NCBI RefSeq assembly: GCF_032854445.1
Contig: NC_088295.1
Location: forward strand, 79,080,028-79,144,027
Source of the DNA: Liolophura sinensis
Taxonomy: Eukaryota > Mollusca > Polyplacophora > Chitonida > Chitonidae
Direction: 5' to 3'
DNA length: 64,000 nt
Shown: piece after piece, positions 48,911 through 60,900 of the stretch
How positions within the stretch are numbered: position 1 is the first letter of the stretch
Layout: each line of letters opens with the position of its first letter
Made by a program: the position numbers and the translations under genes
Notes under the pieces: generated by a model
Databases searched by the model: none
What the model saw: the letters and a program-made list of their open reading frames with translations, nothing else
What the model was told of the DNA's origin: nothing

Positions 48911-50347
48911 AATTTCCACAATAAATTTTTGCATCAGTACTGCTAAAGATGTCAATTTTCTCCAGAGAATTCTTAAAAAGACGCACAATATTTTGTTGCA
49001 ATTTAATTACTGTTCTCACCTTACGAACTTCGCTCGCTAGTATTCGAGTTATAATCGCGTCAATACCAAAGAAACCGGTATTTTGACAAGAATAATATCA
49101 TTTGGCACTACATTATGGATGATGCCGATCTCTCATACGATAAGGCATTTTCTAATAGTCTCTTTTGATAAGACACTTTATCTGTAAGTAAGACCGCACT
49201 GGCTCTTGAGAATACTAGAATACGAATTCTCAATTCTAAGTGTAAAGAAATAGTGACCTTGTAATATGAGAAGATTGATTCGCGTATTAAGGCATTTGAC
49301 CTCACTGCAACAAATCACCCTTCTGGCCAGTGACTTGGACCCTGAATAAGGATATAAACATGACTGTCACGACGGTTTAGGTAGTACAGATTGCTGGCTT
49401 TGATGGTTTGTCAAGATACACGTAAATAACAACCAATGGTGTTATTTTAGAAAGACATACTAGAAACAGGTCTAAGTAAGCCTTAAAACCACCGACCGAT
49501 GACTTCAGAAAAATGCCTGATCGATGGTGTGACTAAGCCACCTTTTATGTAAGATGTAATTATGTGAATGTGTAAACACGCCGACTGAGCTGCACAGAAA
49601 CGAGAGCATTCTGGAGGTAGATGTGAATTTGTATCCCTCTACTGGCCAATCTGTGTCCATTCTGTACGAGTAAGATTGCATCTAACGGTGCACATTGCGC
49701 AGGTAAGTTTGTATCTACGTTTGTACGTACGTATCTAGGTCCACAGGTAAGTTTGTATCTGTTATACTGGTCAGTTGGTATATTGCTACAAAGATCTGGT
49801 TTTCACCTGTTACTCAGGCTCATGTTGATACAGAAACTAACAGAAACTCTCATGACTGCTTCTAGGGGGAATTGGTAGCCGTTAACTGTTGATGTTATTC
49901 TTTGGTGTACATGTAATCGCTTAAATCAGGTTAACCAAAATCCGTGGTTTATCATCGCGTAAGAGGCAACGTCTGACGTATGGCGTTAAACAACAGTCAA
50001 AAGACAAAAACGAGAAACGTTTATTTGGAACATGTTTTAAAACTCAAGTATTAGGCCTATTCAAACATTACAAATTTCACCTAAATCCATGTTTGTTCTT
50101 GGTCTGCTTGTATGTTTAGCCAATTCAGAAGAGAAGTCTGCCTACTTCTACTAACTGACGAGCAACCCAGACGCAAAATAAACATTTAATATAAATGGAT
50201 ATTTGAGTACTCTGGAATAATAAAGGTAACAAAAAGTACAACTGTAGAAAACCGGAGATGAGGACCCAAAATAACTGTTTGACGTCATTCACGTGTCAAT
50301 TGTCTGATGATCTGAAATGGCCGCTCATCTATGCTGGTGGCTAAAGC

Positions 50348-50519
50348 CCTTGCTGGCTTCCTCTCCGGCTTTATGTAGGAAGGTCTTCAAGCAAACAAGC
50401 GGACGATCGTGGATTTCCTTTGGCTCTGCCCGGTTTTTTTCCCCACCATAACGCTGGCAGCCGACGTACACGTGAAATATCCTTGATTACAGCATAAAAC
50501 ACCAATCAAATAAATAAAC
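50348..50519 (+). mobile_element. SINE family A, 5' truncated, in unit E
   Basis: It runs from 'gctggcttcctctccggc' to 'cataaaacaccaatcaaataaataaa'. The head is missing. No convincing target-site duplication was found, and the matching region of unit D is itself rearranged. Confidence 0.82.
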
Positions 50520-53500
50520 GTAGAGACTAAAAATTCTATAGACAGATATGTTTATACAAAGAAACAAAATACAAAATAAGCAGATAGTCACTTAAGTCAG
50601 AAAATTCACCGATATACCATCTTACCCAACAGGTAAATTATTTACTGCACCCGTATCCAATGACAGCATTATCTAGTACTGGAGAACGGGTCTGCCATAT
50701 ATAGGTCGTGGTACTTGACAATTGTCCGTTATAAGTACTAAGAAACAGTTTCTCATTGACGAGTTTGTGATCCCTTTGGGAATCAGAAGCAATATTAATC
50801 CAGCGCCGTTCAAAGATTTTAACACTTTCACCGGTGTAGCTTGGCAAAAATCCTCTCTATTGGGTTACCAAACAAAGCTGCTAAGTGATCATAATAAGAC
50901 CTAAACCCAACAGGTTATTCAAACTTCTGAGTTATAGTTTATATAATTTACAGATATTATATATAGTTATGTAGAAAGATGGCAGACACCTGCTCTTTGT
51001 ATGTCTGTAAAGGTATACCTGATCCAATGCTAATTAATCTCGCTCAGTTGATACTAAACTATGGAACAGACAGAAAATTTTACACAACTGATATTGTCAA
51101 CATATTAAAGCGTCATGCCTTCATCTTAGCGTGCTGTCGCCGTGACGCAGTTGTTTAGATATGACAAGATTTCCTTTTCCCTAACCCATCTTTGAAGATA
51201 TATATTCTGGAGTCCATTGACAAATACTGGTCTGTATTAGCCACAAAATTGTGTCTTAAGTTTTCCCTATAAAGCTCATCCTTTACACAGAATAAATCTG
51301 TATTCCCATGTTTGTATGTGGATCCTAAGATAGGGCCCGAATATAGATATCACGGAATTTGTTACTATTAATGCTATCTCCAAGTGTTATGAATATTCCA
51401 AGTCTTTTTCATCTGCAATCCAAATGTCCCCAACAGATTGGAGATGTCGACGATTGTGAGTGTGTAATTCAAACTATTTTAATGTTACATAAGGCTGATC
51501 TAGAAATAATTAGCGGATGAATATGTCTGGACATTTTAGAGTAAAAATGAGAACCAGTAGAATCGAAATGTCCAAATTATCTGAGTGTAGCTCTCAGATT
51601 CCTCTTTTATAGAATCAGGTAACAAAGTGAACAAAATTCGCCAAAACTTCTACCATAAAAACCATACAGCAGTAGGTAATCAGGCCGATGTACTCTGGTA
51701 AATTAATATGTGATCATTAAAAATTTACATTTGTTACTGTGTGTTCAGTATATACAAATTTCAAGGAGAATAATCTCTGCATATGAATACGTATACCAAA
51801 ATGCATTTTGCAGGCCAAAACTCCTGTTAAGACTGTTTATTATTCGATTGATGTTCTTCATAAATCTAGTGCGCTGTTCGTTATAAGTGAATGAAGTTGT
51901 TAACTAGAGATATGGTGTTCCTAATGCGTTAGGTACGTTACGTTGAGATAAAGGTTGCACTTGGGGGACAGATAATACCAGTTACAACAATCGCCTGTTT
52001 TACGAGCTGTCCAACCCTGGTTAGGTCCCACGCTAATGACTTCAGTTACCAATCATTTCTGTGAACTACGATGGCCTGTAAAACCGCTGCTCTTAACTGT
52101 TGGTACTAATGCTGTTGGGGGTCGTTTCCTTAGTGCCTTCCTCTATCTTATTTTTGACAAACTTTTCTCCGTTATTGGTGCCTTTTTAACTGAACTATTA
52201 TAACTATATTATAACTACAGTCATACAAATTACAGTAAACAATGAAAGTATCTGTATATATCTTGGATATTTGGTAAATGAATAATCAGTAGATCAGTCA
52301 GGTGTCACAGACGTAATACGTAGTCGCCGGTTGTTTTGGTGCTGTCTTTGAACACTACGGGCTGTACATTGGCAGTGTTTCATGTGAGCTTAAATCTGTC
52401 ACGTACACGAAGATGGTGGCCGCTAGAGTCTCCGCTGTTGATCTCGGTGTCAAATGAAAAGTAGTGTCCGTGAAATGTGACGTCCATGTCATGCAGATAA
52501 TGTCAACTCCATTTGGTGTCTGTTGAGCTTCGCGATGTTTACCAGTACGGCCTAACGTCAGCTGCAGTTTTGTCCTCTCAAATAATGAATGGATTTTTTA
52601 ATTTCCACTATATTTAATGTCCAATACATTTGATATCTACTGCAAGTCCTGTCCATCTTAGCTGATGCCCATTACAAGCCGTTGACAGACTACGGTAACG
52701 ATTCGAAAAAAAGAACTCTTTTTTGAAGTCTGAGTTACGGTAGGGATTCATCTAGTCGTGTACGATATTTCCGTTTTTAGTAAAACCTAAAGCCACTCCG
52801 TATCCCTCTTCAGCTGTTTTCCCAGTCAAAACAAGTTTATCAGTCAGATGAAATTAACAAGCCGAAAACAATTAGGCGCCACTGTATAGTTGTCACTTGA
52901 CTTCGCTTTGTCAAGATTAACATCTGCCTCCATGGCCTAGTGAAATGCAATAAAAAGTTATAAATCTCAGCATCGTATAGATAATAAATTAGTTCTTTTT
53001 CTTGAAGTGTTAATGATAAAAATACTCGACATACAGAAAAATCTGCCTGTAGAAATGGGTTTGATTTTAGACATTCAGAATATTCTGGTCACAGCGTCGG
53101 TATCTCTGCTGGACTTCACTTCAAGGTCATCTCTGACGTAGATGGTCTCTAATGTCATTCGTATCTCAGTACTAAATTAGACCAACCCCTTAAATGCTTC
53201 TATTTGATAAATCATTTCACTGTTCATAATATTTGGAGGTAATGGCAATTTCTATCGGCCACAAAAATTAAGCATAAAGACAATGAATATGCTCAAAATG
53301 CAGGATGCATGGCCGTTAACTGTTATATATTTCTCTGCTGTCTAGCCTTGAACGAAATCTGACGCTGCCACCGAGAGTAAAGGTCAAATAATACATGTAT
53401 CTCAATTAAAGCTGTTTTCATTTAATGACCTTCCCCGCGAGGTTTAATAAATAAATTGTTCACTGATTTCGTTGTGATCTTTGTATGGTTAGTTTATCGA

Positions 53501-53680
53501 ACTAGTCATGTTACAGATGAAGGGAATCATAGAGATTGATGAAGAAGCTGAAGTTACAGCCTCTCATGTATCTGTCTCTTACGCCCACAGGAAGACTTAA
53601 GAGGTTGATATGTGGGCGGAAGTGGATTTCACATGACGATTAGCGGTTTCCTATTCTTTCTCCTCTGTCTCCAGACAAAT

Positions 53681-54474
53681 GCAAATCCCAACCACGTGAT
53701 GGGTAAATTTTTGCCCTGCAGTTATTCACAGGCTGTACGGACCTTCACAGAGATCATTGCGCTCTCCTTGCTTTCCATGTAAATGTGATCAGTAGTCAAC
53801 ATTTGGTAAACCCCGAGTTAGGCGGCTTGAGGTACGAAATACATTTGTTTTCACACACATTTACCAAACGTCTGGTGTTCGGTTATTGTTCTGAGTGTGT
53901 GTTTATTAAATAATTTATAAATTTAATAATTATTTTAGTTAAGTGTTTTCTACAGCCATATCCAAGATATTTTAAAGATGGCATTTATTATCATATGTGA
54001 AAGAAACTGTGCTTTGGGCAAAGCCAACGACCTTTGACAAATTTAATATCTGTTCTGTGTCAAATCTTTCCGAAGTACAGCTTCGGATTACACTCTATGA
54101 AAGATCTATACATTTTCTGAAACCCTGCAATCAATGAATAAAGTGCGTTTGAATTGTTTAGCACATCCCAGTTCGACTGACAGACGTAAGAATTTGAAAC
54201 TGGACGGACATACCTGGTGACTTTTGTAGATTTGGTACGTTTAGCTTAAAGAAACTTGATTCATTAAAAACTTCTTTCTGCAGTATACAGCAATCTCTTC
54301 TGAAAAAGGCACAGCAGGCATCGAACTACGCAATTTAGTATATATCACAATTTCACGCTTAGCAAAAGTTTTATAAATTCATAAGGAAAGTGAGCACCTG
54401 ATATGTTTTGCCTAAGAAACTATCCATTTGTTCGCCTGAAAACAAAACTTTTGGATGGCTATACCCAATATTTT
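53681..54474. other. No feature recognised
   Basis: Lies between the end of unit E similarity and the minisatellite. Faint resemblance to 35340-35410 near 53740-53770 may mark the remains of the unit end. Confidence 0.45.
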
Positions 54475-54820
54475 TGATGTATATGGACTGTACAGAACAT
54501 TGTTAGTGTATATCTACCGTACAGAACGTTGTTAGTGTTTATGAGGTATACAGGACGTTGTTGGTGTATATGAGGTATACAGGACGTTGCTGGTGTATAT
54601 GAACTATACAGAACGTTGTTAGTGTAAATCAACACTACGGAACGTTGTTAGTGTATATTAACTATACAGAGCGTTGTCAGAGTACACCAACTGTACAGAA
54701 CGTTGTTAGTGTATATTAACTATACAGAGCGTTGTCAGAGGATACCAACTGTACCGAACGTTGTTAGTGTATATTAACTACATGAAATGTTGTTAAGGAA
54801 CGCCGTTGGTGTACATTAAT
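54475..54820. repeat. 29-bp minisatellite, about 11 copies, with partial 58-bp dimers
   Basis: The unit is like ctatacagaacgttgttag then tgtatattaa. Toward the right end two variants alternate (ctgtacagaacg... and ctatacagagcg...), giving a 58-base higher-order repeat. The last copies are degraded. It lies between duplicated unit E and the FMO gene. Confidence 0.93.
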
Positions 54821-56068
54821 TAACTTGAATATTAAGTATATGGAAAGGCGTTTGTACTACTCAACAATTTATACGAACAAATAAAACCTCAAATGAGGTA
54901 AACAGACAAATGACCCGGTTTCACCCGTTACGTGTGACCAGTTACTATCACACTGTTGTTGCAGGTCTGGTTTTACGTCCTATGCAGTAATCATATATTA
55001 TAAGCCAACTTCATAACGTAGACTTAGGGTCTTATATATATCCGTGGAAAAATGTATGTCTCAAATAGTAAAATGAAGCGCATTCCAATGTGTTATTTTA
55101 TAAGCGGTAAAGAGTCAATCATCTGAATATTTGAAATGTTCTGTGAAAAACAAAAGACAACTTCAGTACCAGTAGAAACTACGTGCATGGTACTGGTGTA
55201 TATTGGGCTGTGCCATACTCAGCATTTATACAACCAGCTTTCCCCAACCCGACTTGTACAAATAACTCCCGTAATAAGGGAAGTGTGAGTTTAGTCGGTA
55301 CAAAACTCAACCTTTGGTCACAAAAATGACCCCAGAATTACCTTGCATATTAGATGCCGGGACTATTTCTCCCATGGCAGCGATAAAAGGCAATACAAAA
55401 TGAAGCCAATTTGACGTATTTTGCTGGAAGTTGCCTTCGGAGGATAGCGACGAGGGAGAAACATCCCTGCTGCTCACATCCTAATCGGCTCTCCAAGACT
55501 GGATTAGTCCGGAAGGCAGGTCTCCTAGGTATAGTTTTCAGCTTAATGGACCTGCACGAGCATGACACCGCCGATAAACTGTTAGCCAGATGACCCGTAA
55601 ATATTGTCTTTCTTGCTTCAGTTTAGTTTTAACTCAAATGTAAAAGTTTCCTGAACCGTTAACTCAGATGACAAAACCTGACATTTGTGGGGAAAATAGT
55701 TTTTCAGGGTGGTTAAAAACTGCAAGAAAAATATCTCTGGGTGATGGCGAAAGGTTGTTATCCAACGGTATTATTCAACAGCGAATACCATAGTGTTCTC
55801 CACTCTTTATTAGGCTTCTCGCTGACCCAGCCGCTCACAAAGTATTCGCTCTCGTTGCAAACGATTCACATACTGATATTTATATCGATATACGTCTTAT
55901 TCCGCCCTGCTAAGTCACAAATCCATTATCCACAGACCGGGGCATGCACGTTATCCTTCTACTCGTTGGGTAGATTTAACATGCTTACTTCCACCGTCTT
56001 TGATTGATGACTTATACCATTCTGTTAAATCGACGAATTTATGGCAGAGCACCATCCCCTACAGATAA
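54821..56068. other. No supported gene
   Basis: Two overlapping open frames of 60-72 codons on opposite strands at 55350-55593 are the only coding-like signal. Neither shows a known motif. Confidence 0.45.
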
Positions 56069-56082
56069 ACGTTTAGGTTTGA

Positions 56083-56329
56083 TTTTTTTTTTTTTTTGAT
56101 TGGTGTTTTACGGTGTACTCAAGAATATTTCACTTATACGACGGCGGCCAGCATTATGGTGGGTGGAAACCGGGCAGAGCCCGGGGGAAACCCACGACCA
56201 TCCGCAGGTTGCTGGCAGACCTTCCCACTTACGGCCGGAGAGGAAGCCGGCATGAGCTGGACTTGAACTCACAGCGACCGCATTGGTGAGAGACTCCTGG
56301 GTCATTACGCTGCGCTAGCGCGCTAACCG
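56083..56329 (-). mobile_element. SINE family A, best-preserved full-length copy
   Basis: A complete copy runs from a T-rich tail complement (poly-T of about 16) through an undamaged body to the head complement 'gctgcgctagcgcgctaaccg'. The target-site duplication ACGTTTAGGTTTGA is perfect (56069-56082 and 56330-56343). Intactness and perfect flanks suggest one of the youngest insertions in the window. Confidence 0.94.
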
Positions 56330-56343
56330 ACGTTTAGGTTTGA

Positions 56344-57796
56344 GGGTAGGGCTTACATATCTTTGAACTTCAATCAAGCCCATACACCTGACCTGATTAT
56401 CCCCTCGGGCCCCCTTCACCACCACCACTGCTCAAGTTGTTTCGTCAAAGGCTGTTGGTAAAGGTGCCTTAATATATCACAAGAGCTTCATTTTCACGCA
56501 CAGAGTAGTTATTTACAGATGAAAGTTATGAGGAATCGCTTATGACCTTGTAAGATCTACACTTAGACCCATTTATCTAACTTGAATTGGCCATTTCAGC
56601 AAAAATAAGACTGTCGTACATGTACATCAACAAAAGCACGGAACGCAGCATATTTGAATGTGTATGCGGAAGAAATTCTCTAACTTCGAACTTTCCTGTC
56701 ATAATGGTACAAAAGTATTATAATGATTCTGGCTCTCATATCCGCTTGCAAAATGGCATCTGAATGGAGATGTCCCAGTCATTACAGGAGAATTAGTAGA
56801 GATATAAACAGCATTGGACAGTTTACGCTTTTTTTTTTTTTAACAGGGGAGGTAACAATTTATGTCCCAGATGCCAGACCGTAAACTTGGCTCTTCGTAT
56901 GCTTAAGGAAGTCGAGTCATTAACGTCTCTGTGTTACAACAAACTCGGATTACATGGACTCTTATCGAAATGCTTTGGCAAGAAGTTTGCTTGGTGAATA
57001 TCGTAATATTTCAAATGTTGGGATGAACATCCATGATCGTAATTTGAAAAACTTGATTAAATTCCCATCCATGTAAAGTGGAAAAAATACTGTGTTAACA
57101 AGGTTCCATAAATAGTTTCTTAGCCTCATCTGACGCTGAGCGCCCCACTGATTAGATCAAACACGGTCATTATTTGTCGTCATTATCCAGACAATCACTA
57201 TTCATTATACTGAATAATTTGAGAGAAGATCTTGAGGCTGCCACATTTATTAATACATTTATTAATAATTTGGATGTGGAATAACGAATATTCATATTCT
57301 AGAATATACTTTTTATCAAAGAGCAGCGCTGTTAATTTTGTCAAGTCGCAATAAATGGATTAAAAAACGAAGAAGACTGATCAATATCGAATTTTATGAA
57401 AAACCCATGAAACATCTCTGAGGTGTTAATGATATTACTTACAAATGTCCAGTCATATGCTCGAGAATATAGCGGAAATAATCTCGGAAAGAGGCGTTGG
57501 AAATTGCCCCTTTTTTCCTATTGAACTGATCAAACCAACATGATATATGTTTACTCTGGGAAATCAATGTTTGCCTTGTTTGAGATATCACGGACATTTT
57601 GATTCATTCAAGACATGGCCCTCCGCCGCCATGTACCTTTGCCCTTTCCCATCATGTACATATAACATATAGTACAAGTAAGCCTCTCAGGTGACTGGGT
57701 GATTTTGCGAGAAATTAATCAGGCGTGGTCCAGGACGACGCAGCAGAACGGGGTCAAGTCGTGAGTTCACTTTGTTGGACAAGCTGCAGGCCTATC
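56344..57796. other. Upstream flank of the FMO gene
   Basis: No TATA box, CpG-rich stretch or 5' untranslated exon could be assigned with confidence. The transcription start of the FMO gene is therefore unknown. Confidence 0.45.
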
Positions 57797-57911
57797 ATGT
57801 CGGGCCGAACGGTGGCTGTTGTCGGTGCTGGTGTGAGCGGTATAGCCGCTATCAAAGCCTGTCTCGAGGAAGGACTGCAGCCAGTGTGCTTCGAACAGTT
57901 CGATTATGTTG
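57797..57911 (+). CDS. FMO: FMO exon 1: N-terminal FAD-binding beta-alpha-beta
   Basis: The exon starts at the ATG of [15 protein letters not shown] and ends in the codon for Gly39 at a GTATGT donor. It carries the first Rossmann strand, the GxGxxG turn, and the acidic residue (E33) expected to contact FAD ribose. An in-frame extension upstream begins only at a GTG and has no FMO-like sequence, so the ATG is preferred. Any 5' untranslated exon upstream cannot be recognised. Confidence 0.92.
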
Positions 57912-60900
57912 GTATGTATAATCAGGCAAATACAACACCAGCAGAAAAACTCATGACAAGATATGGCAAGTAAAGCCGAGTCTCACTGCTTCGCTGATCG
58001 ACACACACTGCCCAGTCACGATTTTCTTACGTAAGTAGCGCGTGACCCGGTTATAGATACCTGATTTCTGTCACAGTTACCTCCCTTCCCTCAACGACTG
58101 GTCTGAGATAAATGATACATGCATGCAGTACTATGTATCTGTACCAGTAAATTGTGGAATTGTCTGCGTCTTTTGGGGCGATCGAGATCATGCATACACA
58201 ACTTACACAAAACCATAAAGCTCAGATATTTTTAGAAAAAAAAAATTGGGCAAACACATGTGGAGTGAGCATAGAAAAAGGGGACAGTGCAGTCCAAGCT
58301 GTAGAAAAATATATGCTAAATATATGCATAAGACATATATGCAAAATCTTTTGATCTGCAAAACATATTTTCGAAATTTAGAATCAATCCGTTTGCACTG
58401 GGTATGATTTGGCAATATGTTATCTAATTGCAGCACTAATGTCTTTACAGCGCACCATATATATCAAACTAGATGATGACTCAGTTTTAATTCGGAAAAC
58501 GGGAGACTCAGTAGCCGAGGGGATTAACACACCAGCGCGGCACAGTGACCCAAGAGCATTCCCACCAATGCGGTCGCTGTGAGTTTAAGCCCAGCTCATG
58601 CTGACTTCCTTTCCTGCAGGCTTCCAGCAATTTGCGGATGACTGGGGAGTTCCCTCGAAGGTTTCCTCACGCCTTTTCCTTTCCGCCGTCCCATAAGTGA
58701 AATATCCTTGAGTACGGCGTAAAACACCATTCAAATGAATAAATAAATTAATTTTAAAAAATATATGGAATAGAATGAACCCTGATTTCACCGGTTATAC
58801 ATAAAAGAAAACTGACCAGTTGTCATACTGCCGTCACCCCTTTATGTTTACTTGTACTCTCCATGTAGCGTTTTGCACTCCACGACAGCCTAATATCTCA
58901 ACTATTTGTTGCATCCATTTTTAGGAGGCTTGTGGCGCTACACTAACGATGTGGTACCGGGACAGGGTGCTGTTGTATACGACAGTCTACTGACAAACAC
59001 CAGCAAGTCGATGACAGCTTTTAGTGACCACCCATTTCCTGAAGACGCCCCACAATACCTTCGCCATGAACAAGTCAGGCAGTACCTCGAAAGTTATGTG
59101 GAGAAATTTAACCTCCGACAATTTATAAAACTACAACATTTGGTAGAAGAAGTTCGACGTAGTTCCAGGTATGATGACGTTGGATCTTGGTACGTCACTG
59201 TCAGAAACCAAACCACAGACGAGCGGAAAACAGACGAATTTGATGGCGTAATTATTTGTAACGGACGTCAACGGGCACCTGTTTACCCAAACATTCCAGG
59301 AATGACTAACTTCATGGGGGAGCAGCTTCATGCTATCAAGTACAGAAATCCAAGATGTGTTCACCATAAAAATGTATTAATCATCGGTGAGTTTAATTAT
59401 TTGTAGGTCGGTGCATTGAAGCGTGTGAAATCTCTGCAGCAAGAATTGCAGGCCTATGCGAAAACATCTTCACGAAAAACTTTGCTGACTTCGTTGACGT
59501 CTTACACATGAGAAAACAAAATGCGTGCTACTGTCAGTTCTTATAAAGCCTTCATTTAAGACACATTTCCTCACATAGATTGCAATGCTGGAAAAATGAT
59601 TATAGTTGCGCTCTATTAAAGAATATGGTGTATCATTTATGAGAGCGGTCAGGTGTATGTGTAAAGAAAATCTAAGAGAGCCCTGGAAAGAGCATTGCAT
59701 CTCAAAAAGATATACCTCACTAACCACACGACCTAAAGTCGCGCTTCCCCGGCCCAGTTGGAGTGGGACTTGAACATCCTTAACAGAGTGAAATTCTTAT
59801 TTTATTGAAATATATGTTGTGGTTTTTTTTTTAACTCGTGTTAACCTTTAACGTTGTGGTTTCCAGGAAACGCCAACACCGCGGGGGATATCGCTGTGGA
59901 AGCTTCAAAGGTGGCCAGATCGGTATGTTAGTGAGAATTGATGAATGACTGTGCCTATCTTTCCCGCCCTGTGGCAGAGAAAATTACCATTAACATATGT
60001 TTGATCTGTGCAGAAGATGCATTGCGGATCAGACCTTCATTACCGGCAATTGTTTATTTTTTTCCCTTCGGCAACTAATACAGCTATGCTGAGGGCGATA
60101 TGGTCGTTCACAGCACCTGTGTATTGTTCACACATTTCAAGCGTATCTCTCTATAAATTGGGGTTGATGAGCAGATAACGCCCATAGATTAGATTCTTAG
60201 AGGTTTGGAAAGTGAGTGAGTGCCGAGACCATGTGTGGAAAGAACTAAGTACCTTGAGGAAAAAGCTTTGGCGACAATACCATTTATTCTTACTTTACCA
60301 TACATTTAAGCGTGGGACGCCTTCTTTCCCCAGTTCCTATGTTATGCCTTCCAAGAATACCGACTACAAATAAACTCCTTTGAGAGTGTTTCCTGGAATT
60401 AAAGATAGTGCATTTGTTTTACGTTTACAATTGCGCTACCGAACAATATTAAATATTTATCCGGCTTTAGCAGTTTCAGTATGTTGAAGTCATCTGATAA
60501 TGCTAATACAAATTGTTCTCGTGCACTCATTGAAGTTGGGGTTTGTTCAATATATTCAGGAAAATAATTGGACAGAAATAGAATTGTATTTATAGTTTGA
60601 AATCTACTGTCATACGCCTAGACATATTTGAAGTGTTACACCTCTACAAGATATCGCTGAGCATGTAGATTTATTACAACAGCTGATTTCCTTAAGAGGC
60701 TCACAAGATTTAGTTTTATTGTTAGTTCGGTGGATTACCTATGGAAAATATATGTTGTCAATACATGTCTCTATAATGCTATCTTTTGTTTGTTGTAGGT
60801 GGTGCTGAGCACGGGGAGAGGGACATGGATTACCCGACGGCTAGGGCCAGGACGACGCCCGCCTCCCGCTGGACTACGCTCTCAGACGTGTTCTCCATTG

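Larger units (their letters stand above)
45555..53680. repeat. Segmental duplication unit E (shortest of the long copies)
   Basis: Blocks: 45562-46090, 46430-46615, 47490-47660, 47740-48240, 48970-49130, 49225-49570, 50160-50345, 50530-51180, 51180-51660, 52020-53200 and 53395-53665. The part matching 29205-30280 of C is deleted: sequence jumps near 49120 from one block to the next. E carries three SINEs and the minisatellite that C lacks. Confidence 0.85.

Noticed and set aside
54475-54820. Second CRISPR-like array
   Set aside because: Again head-to-tail 29-bp units without unique spacers.
55350-55593. Possible first exon of a minus-strand gene (ATGGGAGAAATAG... then GTAATT)
   Set aside because: Only one short exon-like piece with an ordinary donor; no downstream exon could be linked to it.
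57725-57796. N-terminal extension of FMO exon 1
   Set aside because: It begins at GTG, has no ATG and no family similarity; the ATG at 57797 fits known FMO N-termini.
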